From contig JAZNJX010000121.1 in the NCBI GenBank assembly GCA_045578245.1, positions 1-20,137 of the forward strand: a DNA stretch of 20,137 bases, written 5' to 3'. The translations under genes and the position numbers were made by a program. This document shows, piece by piece, positions 7,148 to 14,946 of this stretch. Under the pieces are notes generated by a model that made no database searches, had not been told where the DNA came from, and saw only the letters and a program-made list of their open reading frames with translations. Each line of letters opens with the position of its first letter. Position 1 is the first letter of the stretch. Origin of the DNA: Fimenecus sp045578245 (GTDB lineage Bacteria > Bacillota > Clostridia > Oscillospirales > Acutalibacteraceae).

Positions 7148-8942
7148 AAAGAAAGAAAAAGAAAAGACACTCCACTCAATGCCATCCAACATTTTCTTCT
7201 TTATAAAATTGCTTTTCAGCGTTTCTCCCCTTTTGGTTTTAGGTGAATTTATGTGGGGACTTTTAATGATTCTTCCCAACAACTTAATTCGAGTTATCGG
7301 TGTTAAGTACATTATTGATGTTGTTACGGAAGGTACGAATCTTGAAAGAATTTTCTACGCTGTTGCTGTAATCGGTCTTATTTTAGTCCTTTCAACCGTG
7401 ATTTCCTGGCTTTTCCGTGAATTTTATTGGAATATGGAGAGAGAAAGACTTTATTATGGTCTTAACCAGAAACTCTATGACAAGGCAAGAAGCCTTGACC
7501 TTGAGTCCTATGATAATCCTGAATTCTACAACAATTTTATTCTCACTATTGAGTCCTCATCAGGTAATATCCAGAACCTTTTAGGCCTTGTGAGAATGTA
7601 TGTGGGACATATTATTTCACTTGTGACCGTTTCGTCAGTATTATTGACCATTGACCCTTGGTGCCTCGTGATTATTCTTACAGTTATATGCGTTTTCCTA
7701 CCAATCAGCAAAAAAGTTGGTACTCTTATGATGGAAAGACGCATTGACAATGCAAAATACCACAGACGTGCCGACTATTTCCAGCGTATTTTCTATTTGC
7801 AGGATTATGCAAAAGAAGTACGGATGAATAACATTTCGCCTTTACTTATGGAAAGATACAATGATGCTGCGGATGATGTTATCAATAATCAAAAGAAATA
7901 CTGGAATAAAATTTCTGCACTTAACTGCACACAAAAAGTTGGTGTTCAGGGACTTGGATTCATGTTCATTCTCCCCCTTTATTTAGGCTACTGTGTGCTC
8001 ATTAAGGGCGACCTTTCTGCAGGTGATTTTGTCGCAACATTCAATGGTGCACATGCAGTTGCAATGTCTTTCCAATTCCTTACAATCTGGGCATTGGCAA
8101 GATTCTCTGAGCAGGCAAAAATGATTGATAAATACCGTGAATTCTTGGGTGCTGACTTCAAAATCAAAAATGGTGGTAAAGAAGTTAAGAAAACCGAACC
8201 GAAAGAAATTCAGATTAAAAACCTTTCATTCACTTATCCCAACAACGACAAGCCAACACTTCAGGATATCAATCTTACTATTAAACCTTATGAGAAAATC
8301 GCTCTCGTCGGTTACAATGGTGCAGGAAAGACCACTCTCACAAACTTATTGCTAAGACTTTATGATGCAACCGAGGGCGAAATTTTAATTGATGGTGAAA
8401 ACATAAAGAGCGCTACTGCCGACTCCCATCGTGACAGATTTGCAGCGGTTTTCCAAGATTTCCAGATTTTCTCATGCAGTCTTGGTGAAAATGTTGCTCT
8501 CGACATTGACCCTGATGAAGAAAGAGTTTGGGAAGCACTTAAACACAGTGGTTTTAACAAAGAACTAAAAAATGGAATAAACACCGAACTTTTAAGAGAG
8601 TTTGACGACGAGGGTGTTATGTTCTCAGGTGGTGAAGCACAGAAAACTGCAATAGCTAGAGCATTTTATAAGGACTGCCCTTATGTCATTCTTGACGAGC
8701 CATCTGCTAACCTTGACCCTGTTGCTGAATACAATCTTAATCAGGCAATGATTGAGGCTGCTAACAAGAAAACTGTTATATTTATCTCTCACCGACTTTC
8801 AACTACTGTTAATGCCGACAGAATTTATGTTATGGAAAACGGACGAATTATTGAAAGTGGTAGTCATCAGGAATTGATGAACTTAAACGGTACTTACGCC
8901 TATATGTTTAATCTTCAAGCAGAGAAATATAAAACAGAATAA
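7140..8942 (+). CDS. ABC exporter half-transporter (TMD-NBD), second subunit
   Basis: A 600-residue partner of the preceding gene with the same architecture. About five to six membrane helices lie within residues ~1-320, then an ATPase domain with Walker A GYNGAGKTT (391-399), signature FSGGE (495-499), Walker B ILDEP (517-521) and switch histidine (551). The signature is slightly degenerate (F for L). Both subunits keep the Walker B glutamate, unlike many heterodimeric exporters with one clearly dead site. I choose ATG 7140 (MFKKKEKE), preceded by GAGGTGG at 7127-7133, over GTG 7119. The 8-bp overlap (ATGTTTAA) implies translational coupling and equal stoichiometry. A strong terminator follows, closing the operon. 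Confidence 0.92.
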   Translation: MFKKKEKEKTLHSMPSNIFFFIKLLFSVSPLLVLGEFMWGLLMILPNNLIRVIGVKYIIDVVTEGTNLERIFYAVAVIGLILVLSTVISWLFREFYWNMERERLYYGLNQKLYDKARSLDLESYDNPEFYNNFILTIESSSGNIQNLLGLVRMYVGHIISLVTVSSVLLTIDPWCLVIILTVICVFLPISKKVGTLMMERRIDNAKYHRRADYFQRIFYLQDYAKEVRMNNISPLLMERYNDAADDVINNQKKYWNKISALNCTQKVGVQGLGFMFILPLYLGYCVLIKGDLSAGDFVATFNGAHAVAMSFQFLTIWALARFSEQAKMIDKYREFLGADFKIKNGGKEVKKTEPKEIQIKNLSFTYPNNDKPTLQDINLTIKPYEKIALVGYNGAGKTTLTNLLLRLYDATEGEILIDGENIKSATADSHRDRFAAVFQDFQIFSCSLGENVALDIDPDEERVWEALKHSGFNKELKNGINTELLREFDDEGVMFSGGEAQKTAIARAFYKDCPYVILDEPSANLDPVAEYNLNQAMIEAANKKTVIFISHRLSTTVNADRIYVMENGRIIESGSHQELMNLNGTYAYMFNLQAEKYKTE

Positions 8943-8947
8943 AAAAG

Positions 8948-8971
8948 ACTCGGTAGCAATACCGAGTTTTT
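8948..8971 (+). terminator. Terminator of the ABC exporter operon
   Basis: Perfect 8-bp stem ACTCGGTA (8948-8955)/TACCGAGT (8960-8967) with a GCAA tetraloop and T run, six bases after the stop codon. Confidence 0.92.
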
Positions 8972-8981
8972 ACTTTTTCTC

Positions 8982-9011
8982 TTTACATTGTTTTCATTTT
9001 TGTGATACAAT
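8982..9011 (+). promoter_or_regulatory. Promoter of the GH43-type gene
   Basis: TTTACA (8982-8987), 18-bp spacer, TACAAT (9006-9011), with TGTGA just before the -10. Confidence 0.6.
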
Positions 9012-9044
9012 AGACAAAACCAAAAGGGTAAAGGAGAATTTTTT

Positions 9045-10073
9045 ATGATGGTTCCAATTATACGATACATAACCGCCTTCGTTATGGTGGCATTTAACCT
9101 TTTCAACTTCCTTTTTAATGATTATGCCTACCCTGCATTATCAAGAAAAGATGCTTATCTCTTTGTTTATTTCACAGGAAACTCGGTTGAAGAACAAAGA
9201 ATCAATATGGCAATCAGCTCCGATGGTTACCGTTTCCAGGCACTTAATGACAACAAACCGATTATTGACCAGAAACTTGGTACTGGTTGTTGCCGTGACC
9301 CATACATTCTCAAGGGGCAGGACGGTTGCTACTACATTGTTGCAACAGATATGGATGCAAACCTTGGTTGGACATCCAACCATGCTCTTGTAACATGGAA
9401 ATCCGAAGACCTTATTAACTGGACTGACGAAACAGTTATTGATATTCGTGACCTTGGTGGAGAATTTGCAAATACAACTCGTGCTTGGGCACCTCAGGCA
9501 ATCTGGGACCCTGAAGTTGAAATGTATATGGTTTACTGGGCACATTCAACACTCGAAAATGATATTGCTGGTCACTACTATGCATACACAAAGGATTTCA
9601 AAACCTTTGAAACTGAGCCAAAACCACTTTATGGTCGTTGGGAAGAAGGAATTCAGTGTATCGACGCAGATATCGTGTACAATGAGGATAACGGATATTA
9701 CTATCTCTATTTCAAATATGACGAAACACAGAAAATTGCATATGTAAGGTCAAAGAATCTTACCGGTCCTTACGACACAGAAGAGCCTGTAATTGTTTCT
9801 CTTGGGTATTTTGGTGTTGAGGGTAGCACAATGTACAACATCAACGGTACTGATTCATGGGTTATGATTATGGATGAATATGGCACAGGTCATTTCTATA
9901 CACAGCAGACAAACGACTTTGAAAGCTTTAAGCGTGTTAACCGTGATATTACTGCTATGGATCACTTAAAGCCACGTCACGGCTCAGTTGTTACAATCTC
10001 ATTAAAGGAATACAAAGCACTCAAAAAAGAATTTGGTGTTCAGAAAATTCCTGACAACCCAACAATTAAATAA
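9045..10073 (+). CDS. Glycoside hydrolase family 43-like protein, membrane-anchored
   Basis: 342 residues with a five-bladed propeller GH43 pattern, the family of arabinosidases and xylosidases acting on plant polysaccharides. Residues ~4-25 are a hydrophobic stretch without a lipobox, probably an uncleaved signal anchor, so the enzyme faces outside. Candidate catalytic residues are the Asp of CCRDPYIL (general base), the Asp of IDADIVY (pKa modulator) and the Glu of GVEGSTMY (acid). Repeated aromatic blade motifs are visible (YYIVATDMD, MYMVYWAHS, YYYLYFKYD). AAGGAG at 9031-9036 supports the ATG. It is monocistronic, with its own promoter and terminator, and no transporter or regulator of sugar use adjoins it. 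Substrate cannot be decided from sequence. Confidence 0.85.
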   Translation: MMVPIIRYITAFVMVAFNLFNFLFNDYAYPALSRKDAYLFVYFTGNSVEEQRINMAISSDGYRFQALNDNKPIIDQKLGTGCCRDPYILKGQDGCYYIVATDMDANLGWTSNHALVTWKSEDLINWTDETVIDIRDLGGEFANTTRAWAPQAIWDPEVEMYMVYWAHSTLENDIAGHYYAYTKDFKTFETEPKPLYGRWEEGIQCIDADIVYNEDNGYYYLYFKYDETQKIAYVRSKNLTGPYDTEEPVIVSLGYFGVEGSTMYNINGTDSWVMIMDEYGTGHFYTQQTNDFESFKRVNRDITAMDHLKPRHGSVVTISLKEYKALKKEFGVQKIPDNPTIK

Positions 10074-10084
10074 GTAAAAAAATT

Positions 10085-10115
10085 AAGGAACGATTTGAGT
10101 ATCGTTCCTTTTTTT
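10085..10115 (+). terminator. Terminator after the GH43-like gene
   Basis: Perfect 10-bp stem AAGGAACGAT (10085-10094)/ATCGTTCCTT (10101-10110), then T7. Confidence 0.93.
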
Positions 10116-10164
10116 GTATTACAGCAAATTGGAGTTTGTCGGGATAGAGTTTGTATGACGAATA

Positions 10165-10473
10165 TCAAATAAAAATTTTATTTATTATTTCTCGGTTTTC
10201 GTCATCATTTTGTGAAACAAAATCTTTTACCTTTTTATTTTCAACTATATATTTAACTTTGAGCTTTGTTGTAAAGATACCATCAACAGAAACTGCAATC
10301 TTATAAGAAATAGAATTATAAGTGAAAGAAATAATGTATCCTTTTATTTCAGGTGAAAAAATAACATCTTGAACATTATTCATTTCACTTATTCTCTGTT
10401 TAAACTCTGATAAAAAGTTTATCATTAATGTTGATTTATCAAAATCACTTTTTGTAATTGGCAATTCACTCAT
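10165..10473 (-). CDS. Small protein of unknown function, downstream of AlaX-like gene
   Basis: 102 residues, no family recognised, no signal peptide or membrane segment. It has a helical N-terminal third (about residues 8-35), a beta-rich middle with alternating hydrophobics (VIFSPEIKGYIISFTYNSISYKI) and a charged C-terminus. Its ATG is 13 bp after the stop of the AlaX-like gene and has AGAGGA in the proper place, so the two are probably one operon. No terminator was identified between its stop and the convergent GH43 terminator at 10085-10115, which could serve both strands. It reads as a real gene from its ribosome site and spacing, but function is open. Confidence 0.65.
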   Translation of the reverse strand: MSELPITKSDFDKSTLMINFLSEFKQRISEMNNVQDVIFSPEIKGYIISFTYNSISYKIAVSVDGIFTTKLKVKYIVENKKVKDFVSQNDDENREIINKIFI

Positions 10474-10486
10474 CAGATTATTCCTC

Positions 10487-11629
10487 TTACTTTAAATAAT
10501 CTAAAATACTTTCTTTTGTGCCGACGATTTTGCCCTGTGCGTAGGTATCTCGTCCGCCACCTTTACCGTTAAAGGCTTTGTTAAGATTTTGCACTAACTC
10601 ACGGACATTGTTCTCTTTACTAGAAACAACATAGATATAATTATCAGCATCTGTATTGGAGAATAAGTAGCAATAATCAAATTCCTCGATAAGTGCATTT
10701 GAGCAATTTCTCAATTCGTCATAAGAAACACCACCAATGAAAACACAAACGGTATTTCCGTTAATGTGCTTTTCCATTTTAAGAGTTGCCAGTTCGGACA
10801 AGAGTTTCTTGTTCTCTGCTCTAGCACTACCGAGTTCACCTTGTATTCTCTCAACTGATTCTGCAATTTCAAATCGTTTTGCAGAAAGCATATTCATAAC
10901 TGCTTTATTTGTAGAATGAAGATTACTGTAATCATTAAATGCCAAAAGTCCACATAGCATTTCAATTCTTGTGCCTTTTTTATATGGAATGTAGCCGATA
11001 ATTTTTATAATTCCGATTTCGCCTGTTTTTGCAACATGTGGTGCACAACAAGCACAAAGGTCATAGTCTTCAATTTCAATAAGACGAACACCCTCTGTAA
11101 TATCAAGCTTGCTACGATAATCGTAATTATCTAATTCATTAGCAGTTGGATAAATAGCTTTTATACTCTTGTTTTCGTAAATTGCCTTATTGGATTTGAG
11201 CTCAACTTTCTTGATATTTTCGTCACTTAAAGGTCCGTCAACATCAAGAGTCACAAGCGTATCATTCATATGGAAGCCCACATTATTGTAACCGAAAAGG
11301 CTATGGATGACACCTGACACAATATGTTCACCCGTGTGATTCTGCATTCTTAAAAAGCGAGTTTCCCAATCAAGTGTACAAGTCACTTCTTCATTTTCAT
11401 TAAATGCTTTGTTGACTTTGTGATAAATTGCGTCATTTTTAATCTGCACATCAAGGACATCTGCATCTGCGATTTTACCTTTGTCAGCATCTTGTCCACC
11501 ACCTTCAGGGAAAAATGCTGTTTTATCGAGCACAACAAAATATGCACCGTCTTTTTCTTCGCAAGAAAGAACAGTTGCAGAAAATTCCTTTATATATGAA
11601 TCATTTTCGTATAATTTTATTGTGGGCAT
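10487..11629 (-). CDS. AlaX-type alanyl-tRNA editing protein with DHHA1 domain
   Basis: A 380-residue free-standing relative of the AlaRS editing domain. The family hydrolyses Ser-tRNA(Ala) or Gly-tRNA(Ala) in the cytosol, protecting translation from mischarging. The zinc-site motifs are intact: HTGEH at residues 98-102 and CCAPH with Cys194 and His198. The N-terminal 'TAFFPEGGGQDAD' block is typical of AlaX, and the C-terminal half carries a DHHA1-like region ending with 'GKGGGRDTYAQGK', so this is the long AlaX form. GAGGTG lies six bases before ATG 11629. It sits just downstream of the fba terminator and probably shares a transcript with the small gene at 10165-10473. An inverted repeat at 11647-11667 lies in its leader. 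Confidence 0.93.
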   Translation of the reverse strand: MPTIKLYENDSYIKEFSATVLSCEEKDGAYFVVLDKTAFFPEGGGQDADKGKIADADVLDVQIKNDAIYHKVNKAFNENEEVTCTLDWETRFLRMQNHTGEHIVSGVIHSLFGYNNVGFHMNDTLVTLDVDGPLSDENIKKVELKSNKAIYENKSIKAIYPTANELDNYDYRSKLDITEGVRLIEIEDYDLCACCAPHVAKTGEIGIIKIIGYIPYKKGTRIEMLCGLLAFNDYSNLHSTNKAVMNMLSAKRFEIAESVERIQGELGSARAENKKLLSELATLKMEKHINGNTVCVFIGGVSYDELRNCSNALIEEFDYCYLFSNTDADNYIYVVSSKENNVRELVQNLNKAFNGKGGGRDTYAQGKIVGTKESILDYLK

Positions 11630-11646
11630 AGTAACACCTCATAAAA

Positions 11647-11667
11647 TTGATAAATACATTTTATCAA
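11647..11667. repeat. Inverted repeat in the AlaX-like gene leader
   Basis: TTGATAAA (11647-11654) and TTTATCAA (11660-11667) are perfect 8-bp arms. They lie between the fba terminator and the AlaX ribosome site. It could be an operator or a weak mRNA hairpin; no consensus -10 is clear nearby. Confidence 0.45.
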
Positions 11668-11695
11668 AAAAACAAGATGGGAGCAAGCCCCCATC
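11666..11695 (-). terminator. Terminator of fba
   Basis: On the minus strand GATGGGGG (11688-11695) and CTCCCATC (11676-11683) pair through one G-U around a CTTG loop. A seven-T run follows (11666-11672). Confidence 0.88.
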
Positions 11696-11719
11696 CTAAT
11701 TTTTAATATAAAATAGATT

Positions 11720-11803
11720 TAATTTTTCGTTAGACAATGTCGCGGAACCGAAGCTGTATATAGATACCGCGAGGTGAACGCGACGAAGTATTACGGAAAA
11801 TTA
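11720..11803. repeat. 84-bp imperfect palindrome at the fba stop codon
   Basis: The 25-nt outer arms 11720-11744 and 11779-11803 match at 19 of 25 positions. They share TAATTTT and CGT blocks at the ends and GTCGCG inside. A competing inner pairing TCGCGG (11740-11745)/CCGCGA (11767-11772) uses the same left bases. The centre is much richer in G+C than its surroundings. The right end overlaps the fba stop codon. It may be a REP- or MITE-like element or an mRNA-stabilising 3' structure; no target duplication is seen. Confidence 0.6.
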
Positions 11804-12667
11804 TGCTTTGTTAGCTGAACCGAAGAGTTCGATTTTTTCTCTAACTGTAGCCTTGATTGCTTCACAACCAGGAGCTAAAAGCTTTCTTGGGTCAAATCCC
11901 TTGCCCTGAAGGTCCTTGCCTTCTTCAATGTACTTTCTTGTTGCTTCCTGGAATGCAAGCTGGCATTCTGTATTAACATTGATTTTTGAAACACCAAGAG
12001 AAATAGCTTTCTGAATCATATCAGCTGGAATACCTGTACCACCATGAAGAACAAGTGGCATTGTACCTGTCTTTTCCTGAACTGCTGCAAGTGTTTCAAA
12101 TGAGAGACCTGCCCAGTTTTCTGGGTATTTACCGTGGATATTACCGATACCTGCTGCAAGCATTGTAACACCAAGGTCAGCAATCATCTTGCATTCGTTA
12201 GGGTCAGCACATTCGCCAGCACCAACAACACCGTCTTCTTCGCCACCGATTGAACCAACTTCAGCTTCAATTGAAAGACCTTTTTCTTCACAAATTGCAA
12301 CTAATTCTTTTGTCTTTTCGATGTTTTCGTCAATTGGATAGTGAGAACCGTCGAACATGATTGAGCTGAAACCTGCTGCGATACAAGCTTTTGCACCTTC
12401 GTATGAACCGTGGTCAAGGTGAAGAGCAACTGGAACTGTAATGTTAAGTTCTTCAAGCATACCTTCAACCATACCCACAACTGTCTTGTAGCCACACATA
12501 TATTTGCCTGCACCCTCAGATACACCGAGAATAACAGGAGAATTCATTTCCTGTGCTGTAAGAAGAATTGACTTTGTCCATTCGAGGTTATTGATATTGA
12601 ACTGACCAACTGCATAGTGACCAGCCTTTGCTTTTGTAAGCATTTCTTTTGCATTTACTAATGGCAT
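11801..12667 (-). CDS. fba: Class II fructose-1,6-bisphosphate aldolase
   Basis: 288 residues. It cleaves fructose-1,6-bisphosphate to glyceraldehyde-3-phosphate and dihydroxyacetone phosphate in glycolysis, and runs in reverse for gluconeogenesis. The zinc and catalytic sites are intact: LDHG with catalytic Asp85 and His86, His177 in NIHGKYP, and His207 in VLHGGTG, with the phosphate-binding 'INVNTE' segment after it. Length and motifs match the short class IIB enzymes of Firmicutes. A TAGGAG ribosome site precedes ATG 12667. It has a perfect-consensus promoter and its own terminator, fitting high constitutive expression. The 3' untranslated region holds an unusual palindrome that begins at the stop codon. 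It is transcribed divergently from the gene at 12783. Confidence 0.97.
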   Translation of the reverse strand: MPLVNAKEMLTKAKAGHYAVGQFNINNLEWTKSILLTAQEMNSPVILGVSEGAGKYMCGYKTVVGMVEGMLEELNITVPVALHLDHGSYEGAKACIAAGFSSIMFDGSHYPIDENIEKTKELVAICEEKGLSIEAEVGSIGGEEDGVVGAGECADPNECKMIADLGVTMLAAGIGNIHGKYPENWAGLSFETLAAVQEKTGTMPLVLHGGTGIPADMIQKAISLGVSKINVNTECQLAFQEATRKYIEEGKDLQGKGFDPRKLLAPGCEAIKATVREKIELFGSANKA

Positions 12668-12702
12668 AGTTTAATACACTCCTATAAAATTTTATCGCAA
12701 AT

Positions 12703-12731
12703 ATTATATATCACCTACTCTTAAATGTCAA
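12703..12731 (-). promoter_or_regulatory. Perfect-consensus sigma-A promoter of fba
   Basis: On the minus strand TTGACA (12726-12731), exactly 17 bp, TATAAT (12703-12708). Confidence 0.95.
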
Positions 12732-12782
12732 CAAATTAACAAAATTAACCATATAGAATAGTATGGATATGAGGTGATAAAG

Positions 12783-13826
12783 GTGGAAAAGTATTTTTCA
12801 AATATTATTTGCAGTTCTGGTTACTGTTCTACATACAACACTATCTACAAAAAAGACCCTGATGCAAAAGTATATATAGTCCGTGATGGATGCGACTACG
12901 AACGTGCTGTTTTTTTCAAAAAGCTCCTAGAGAATCTGCGTGGTTATAACATAACCCTTTTCAACCCATTTTATGACGAATCAACCGACGGAATTTACAT
13001 TAAAAACTTTAATGCATATATTCTTTCCGTTAGTGATTACAACAATATTTCACCTATTCTTCCTGAAACATGGGAAAAGACCATAAGCATAACCGAAAGT
13101 AAAACTTATCCAAAAGACTTGCTTCGTAAAATACTCATTGGTAAGGCTACCGAGAATAATCACTATAAAAATGCTTGTAAAGTACTAAGTCAGGCATCTC
13201 TTATAAAAGAGAGAATTCACAATGAACTATCGCCATTTCTCAATGAAGACAAAATTATAAACTATATACATCGATTTTGCCTGAGACACATAAAAAGAAA
13301 TGAAAAAGGAGAAATCGGAAAAATCCGTTTTCTTTCTTCTCCTACACCGTTAGGATTTCACACCCACTACGACACAATTTTTGAAATGGCAGAAAACTTT
13401 GTGAACATTACTGACGAAACAGGTTTTGCGGGTGCAATAATTCTAGGGGTTATAAAAAGTTATGCTTTAAAAGAGAAAATTGAGATGATTGCATCCCCTT
13501 CTTATTTCGGTAAAGACTTTTATCAGTTCTTGTTATTTCCTACAAACAAACTTTCTCTTTGCATCTCCGATACATGCCACCCACTACCATTTAATGTACA
13601 AAATGAGATAACCGTTTCACGATTTTTCACAGATAGTTCTGTTTTAACAAATCGAAAAATAAAAGCTCTGCTATCTGTTGAGAATTCGCTACTTGATAAA
13701 GCAATTCTATCCATTTACGAAGGCAGGGACGAAAGATTTAAATATAACAACCTGATAACAGGGTTTTCGAATTTTGAAAAAGCTAAGGAATGTGCAGATG
13801 AAATTGCAAAGAGCTTGTTAAATTAA
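12783..13826 (+). CDS. PRK06851-like protein with apparently degenerate P-loops
   Basis: 347 residues, no clear enzyme motif. Two halves seem to follow the same plan as a clostridial family of two-domain P-loop ATPases of unknown role: a conserved lead-in (SSGYCSTYNTIY), a beta strand, a helix, then a second strand and 'DGIYIKNFNAYILS', and again 'GFHTHYDTIFEM' to 'NKLSLCISD' in the C-terminal half. Where that family has GGPGTGKS-like Walker A loops, this protein has IVRDGCDYERAVFF and DETGFAGAIILG, so ATP binding is doubtful. The family link is from memory and moderate. I choose GTG 12783, with GAGGTGA at 12771-12777, over GTG 12774, which overlaps that site. It has a terminator and lies divergent from fba. 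It could instead be an unrelated clostridial protein. Confidence 0.6.
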   Translation: MEKYFSNIICSSGYCSTYNTIYKKDPDAKVYIVRDGCDYERAVFFKKLLENLRGYNITLFNPFYDESTDGIYIKNFNAYILSVSDYNNISPILPETWEKTISITESKTYPKDLLRKILIGKATENNHYKNACKVLSQASLIKERIHNELSPFLNEDKIINYIHRFCLRHIKRNEKGEIGKIRFLSSPTPLGFHTHYDTIFEMAENFVNITDETGFAGAIILGVIKSYALKEKIEMIASPSYFGKDFYQFLLFPTNKLSLCISDTCHPLPFNVQNEITVSRFFTDSSVLTNRKIKALLSVENSLLDKAILSIYEGRDERFKYNNLITGFSNFEKAKECADEIAKSLLN

Positions 13827-13831
13827 AAAGA

Positions 13832-13856
13832 GTGAGGTCAACGACCCCACCCTTTT
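13832..13856. terminator. Bidirectional terminator between convergent genes
   Basis: GTGAGGTC (13832-13839) and GACCCCAC (13843-13850) pair with one mismatch on the plus strand and as G-U on the minus strand. TTTT follows on the plus side and five Ts on the minus side. It serves the genes ending at 13826 and 13869. Confidence 0.7.
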
Positions 13857-13868
13857 ATTGTATTGAGC

Positions 13869-14816
13869 TTACCATTGATGGATTTCCTGTGGATTCTCAA
13901 ATACTTCGTCCATTCTCTTCATAAATGGAATAACATCATTAAATGCACCAATTCTATGGTCGAAAGTAAGAGTTACAGGAAGCATTTTTCTTGTTTTAAG
14001 GTCAATTTCTCCTTTTTCGTTTCTGTATGCGAAATCTTTTTCAATGAAACCACCAACACCCATCATAAACACCTGTGGGTAAAGAAGTGGTGATGTTGTT
14101 TCAAAGCCACGAAGCCCCTCGTAAAGTCCTGCCCAGTTTGAAAAACATACCGTGCCCTCGTTAAGATGATAGTATTTAAGGCCTTTTTCACCGTCAGTGG
14201 CATTTTTCTTGAAGAAACCACCGAGAGTACCAATTTTGTGCTTGCCTACAATACCTGCCACACTCTGCGCTATAGTCTTTTTGATTTGACCCTTAAGCAA
14301 GAATCCCGCAGTACGCTGAATAACAAGGTCAAAAAGAACGCCATCGATATCAGTATTCTTCATCTTATATGTCATTTCATCAATTTCCTGCTGAAGGCTC
14401 TGAAGACTTCTTTCTTCACAATTACAAATCTTAACAGGAAAAGTGTCTCCACTGTCAAGCATAACAGGCATTGAAACATCAATGTGCTTCTTGATAGTAA
14501 GAGTTCCACAGCAACGAAGATGGTCAAAATCAATATGAGCGTTAAGTCTTGGTGCTGCTTTCAAGCCCTCAACCATCGCTTTCATAATAATTGTATTAAA
14601 AGAAAGCTTGTATCCACAAGTTTCCTTTAACTTTTTGTACTCTTCCCACATATCGGTTACATCAATTTCATAGCAATATCCTGCCTGAGGCTGATTTCTC
14701 TGATTTTCTGTTAGAACGTAGCCATTCATTCTTCTTTTAATATTGTTAAAATATTCAATTTTATCTCCTGGTTCAGGTTTATTTAAAGCTGCATCCAAAA
14801 ATTTTCTTTCACCCAT
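13869..14816 (-). CDS. Stand-alone E2-type (2-oxoacid dehydrogenase) acyltransferase-like protein
   Basis: 315 residues matching the catalytic domain of dihydrolipoamide acyltransferases, but with no lipoyl or subunit-binding domain, and no E1, E3 or lipoyl gene nearby. Features are an N-terminal acyltransferase start ('NGYVLTENQRNQPQAGYCYEIDVT'), 'KLSFNTIIMKAMVEGLKAAPRLNAHI', and the C-terminal 'MLPVTLTFDHRIGAFND'. His287 of the DHR motif is in place, but the HRxxDG aspartate position is occupied by Ala (HRIGA), so standard chemistry may be altered. ATG 14816 is chosen because AAGG lies nine bases before it; ATG 14825 would be on top of that site. It has a perfect promoter. Function is unknown; a CoA-dependent acyl transfer to a small molecule is a guess. 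Confidence 0.8.
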   Translation of the reverse strand: MGERKFLDAALNKPEPGDKIEYFNNIKRRMNGYVLTENQRNQPQAGYCYEIDVTDMWEEYKKLKETCGYKLSFNTIIMKAMVEGLKAAPRLNAHIDFDHLRCCGTLTIKKHIDVSMPVMLDSGDTFPVKICNCEERSLQSLQQEIDEMTYKMKNTDIDGVLFDLVIQRTAGFLLKGQIKKTIAQSVAGIVGKHKIGTLGGFFKKNATDGEKGLKYYHLNEGTVCFSNWAGLYEGLRGFETTSPLLYPQVFMMGVGGFIEKDFAYRNEKGEIDLKTRKMLPVTLTFDHRIGAFNDVIPFMKRMDEVFENPQEIHQW

Positions 14817-14850
14817 TTTCATCATCCTTAAAACTAACTTATTTCAATAA

Positions 14851-14879
14851 ATTATACCAAACTAGACATTCATTGTCAA
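14851..14879 (-). promoter_or_regulatory. Perfect-consensus sigma-A promoter of the E2-like gene
   Basis: On the minus strand TTGACA (14874-14879), 17-bp spacer, TATAAT (14851-14856). Confidence 0.92.
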
Positions 14880-14891
14880 CGAAACCATTTT

Positions 14892-14920
14892 TGAATAAAT
14901 TGTAAATTTTCGGCAAGGAT
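14892..14920 (+). promoter_or_regulatory. Possible forespore (sigma-F/G type) promoter of spoVAD
   Basis: TGAATA (14892-14897), 14 bp, then GGCAAGGAT (14912-14920), close to the sigma-F plan GNATA - ~15 - GGNNANAAT. An alternative sigma-G -10, GATATTA at 14918, would need a too-long 20-bp spacer. No sigma-A promoter is seen on this strand. Confidence 0.4.
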
Positions 14921-14946
14921 ATTATCAGAAAGAAAGGATTGATTTT

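Noticed and set aside
9141..9545. 134-codon open frame on the minus strand
   Set aside because: It lies wholly antisense to the well-supported GH43-like gene, with no ribosome site or family features.
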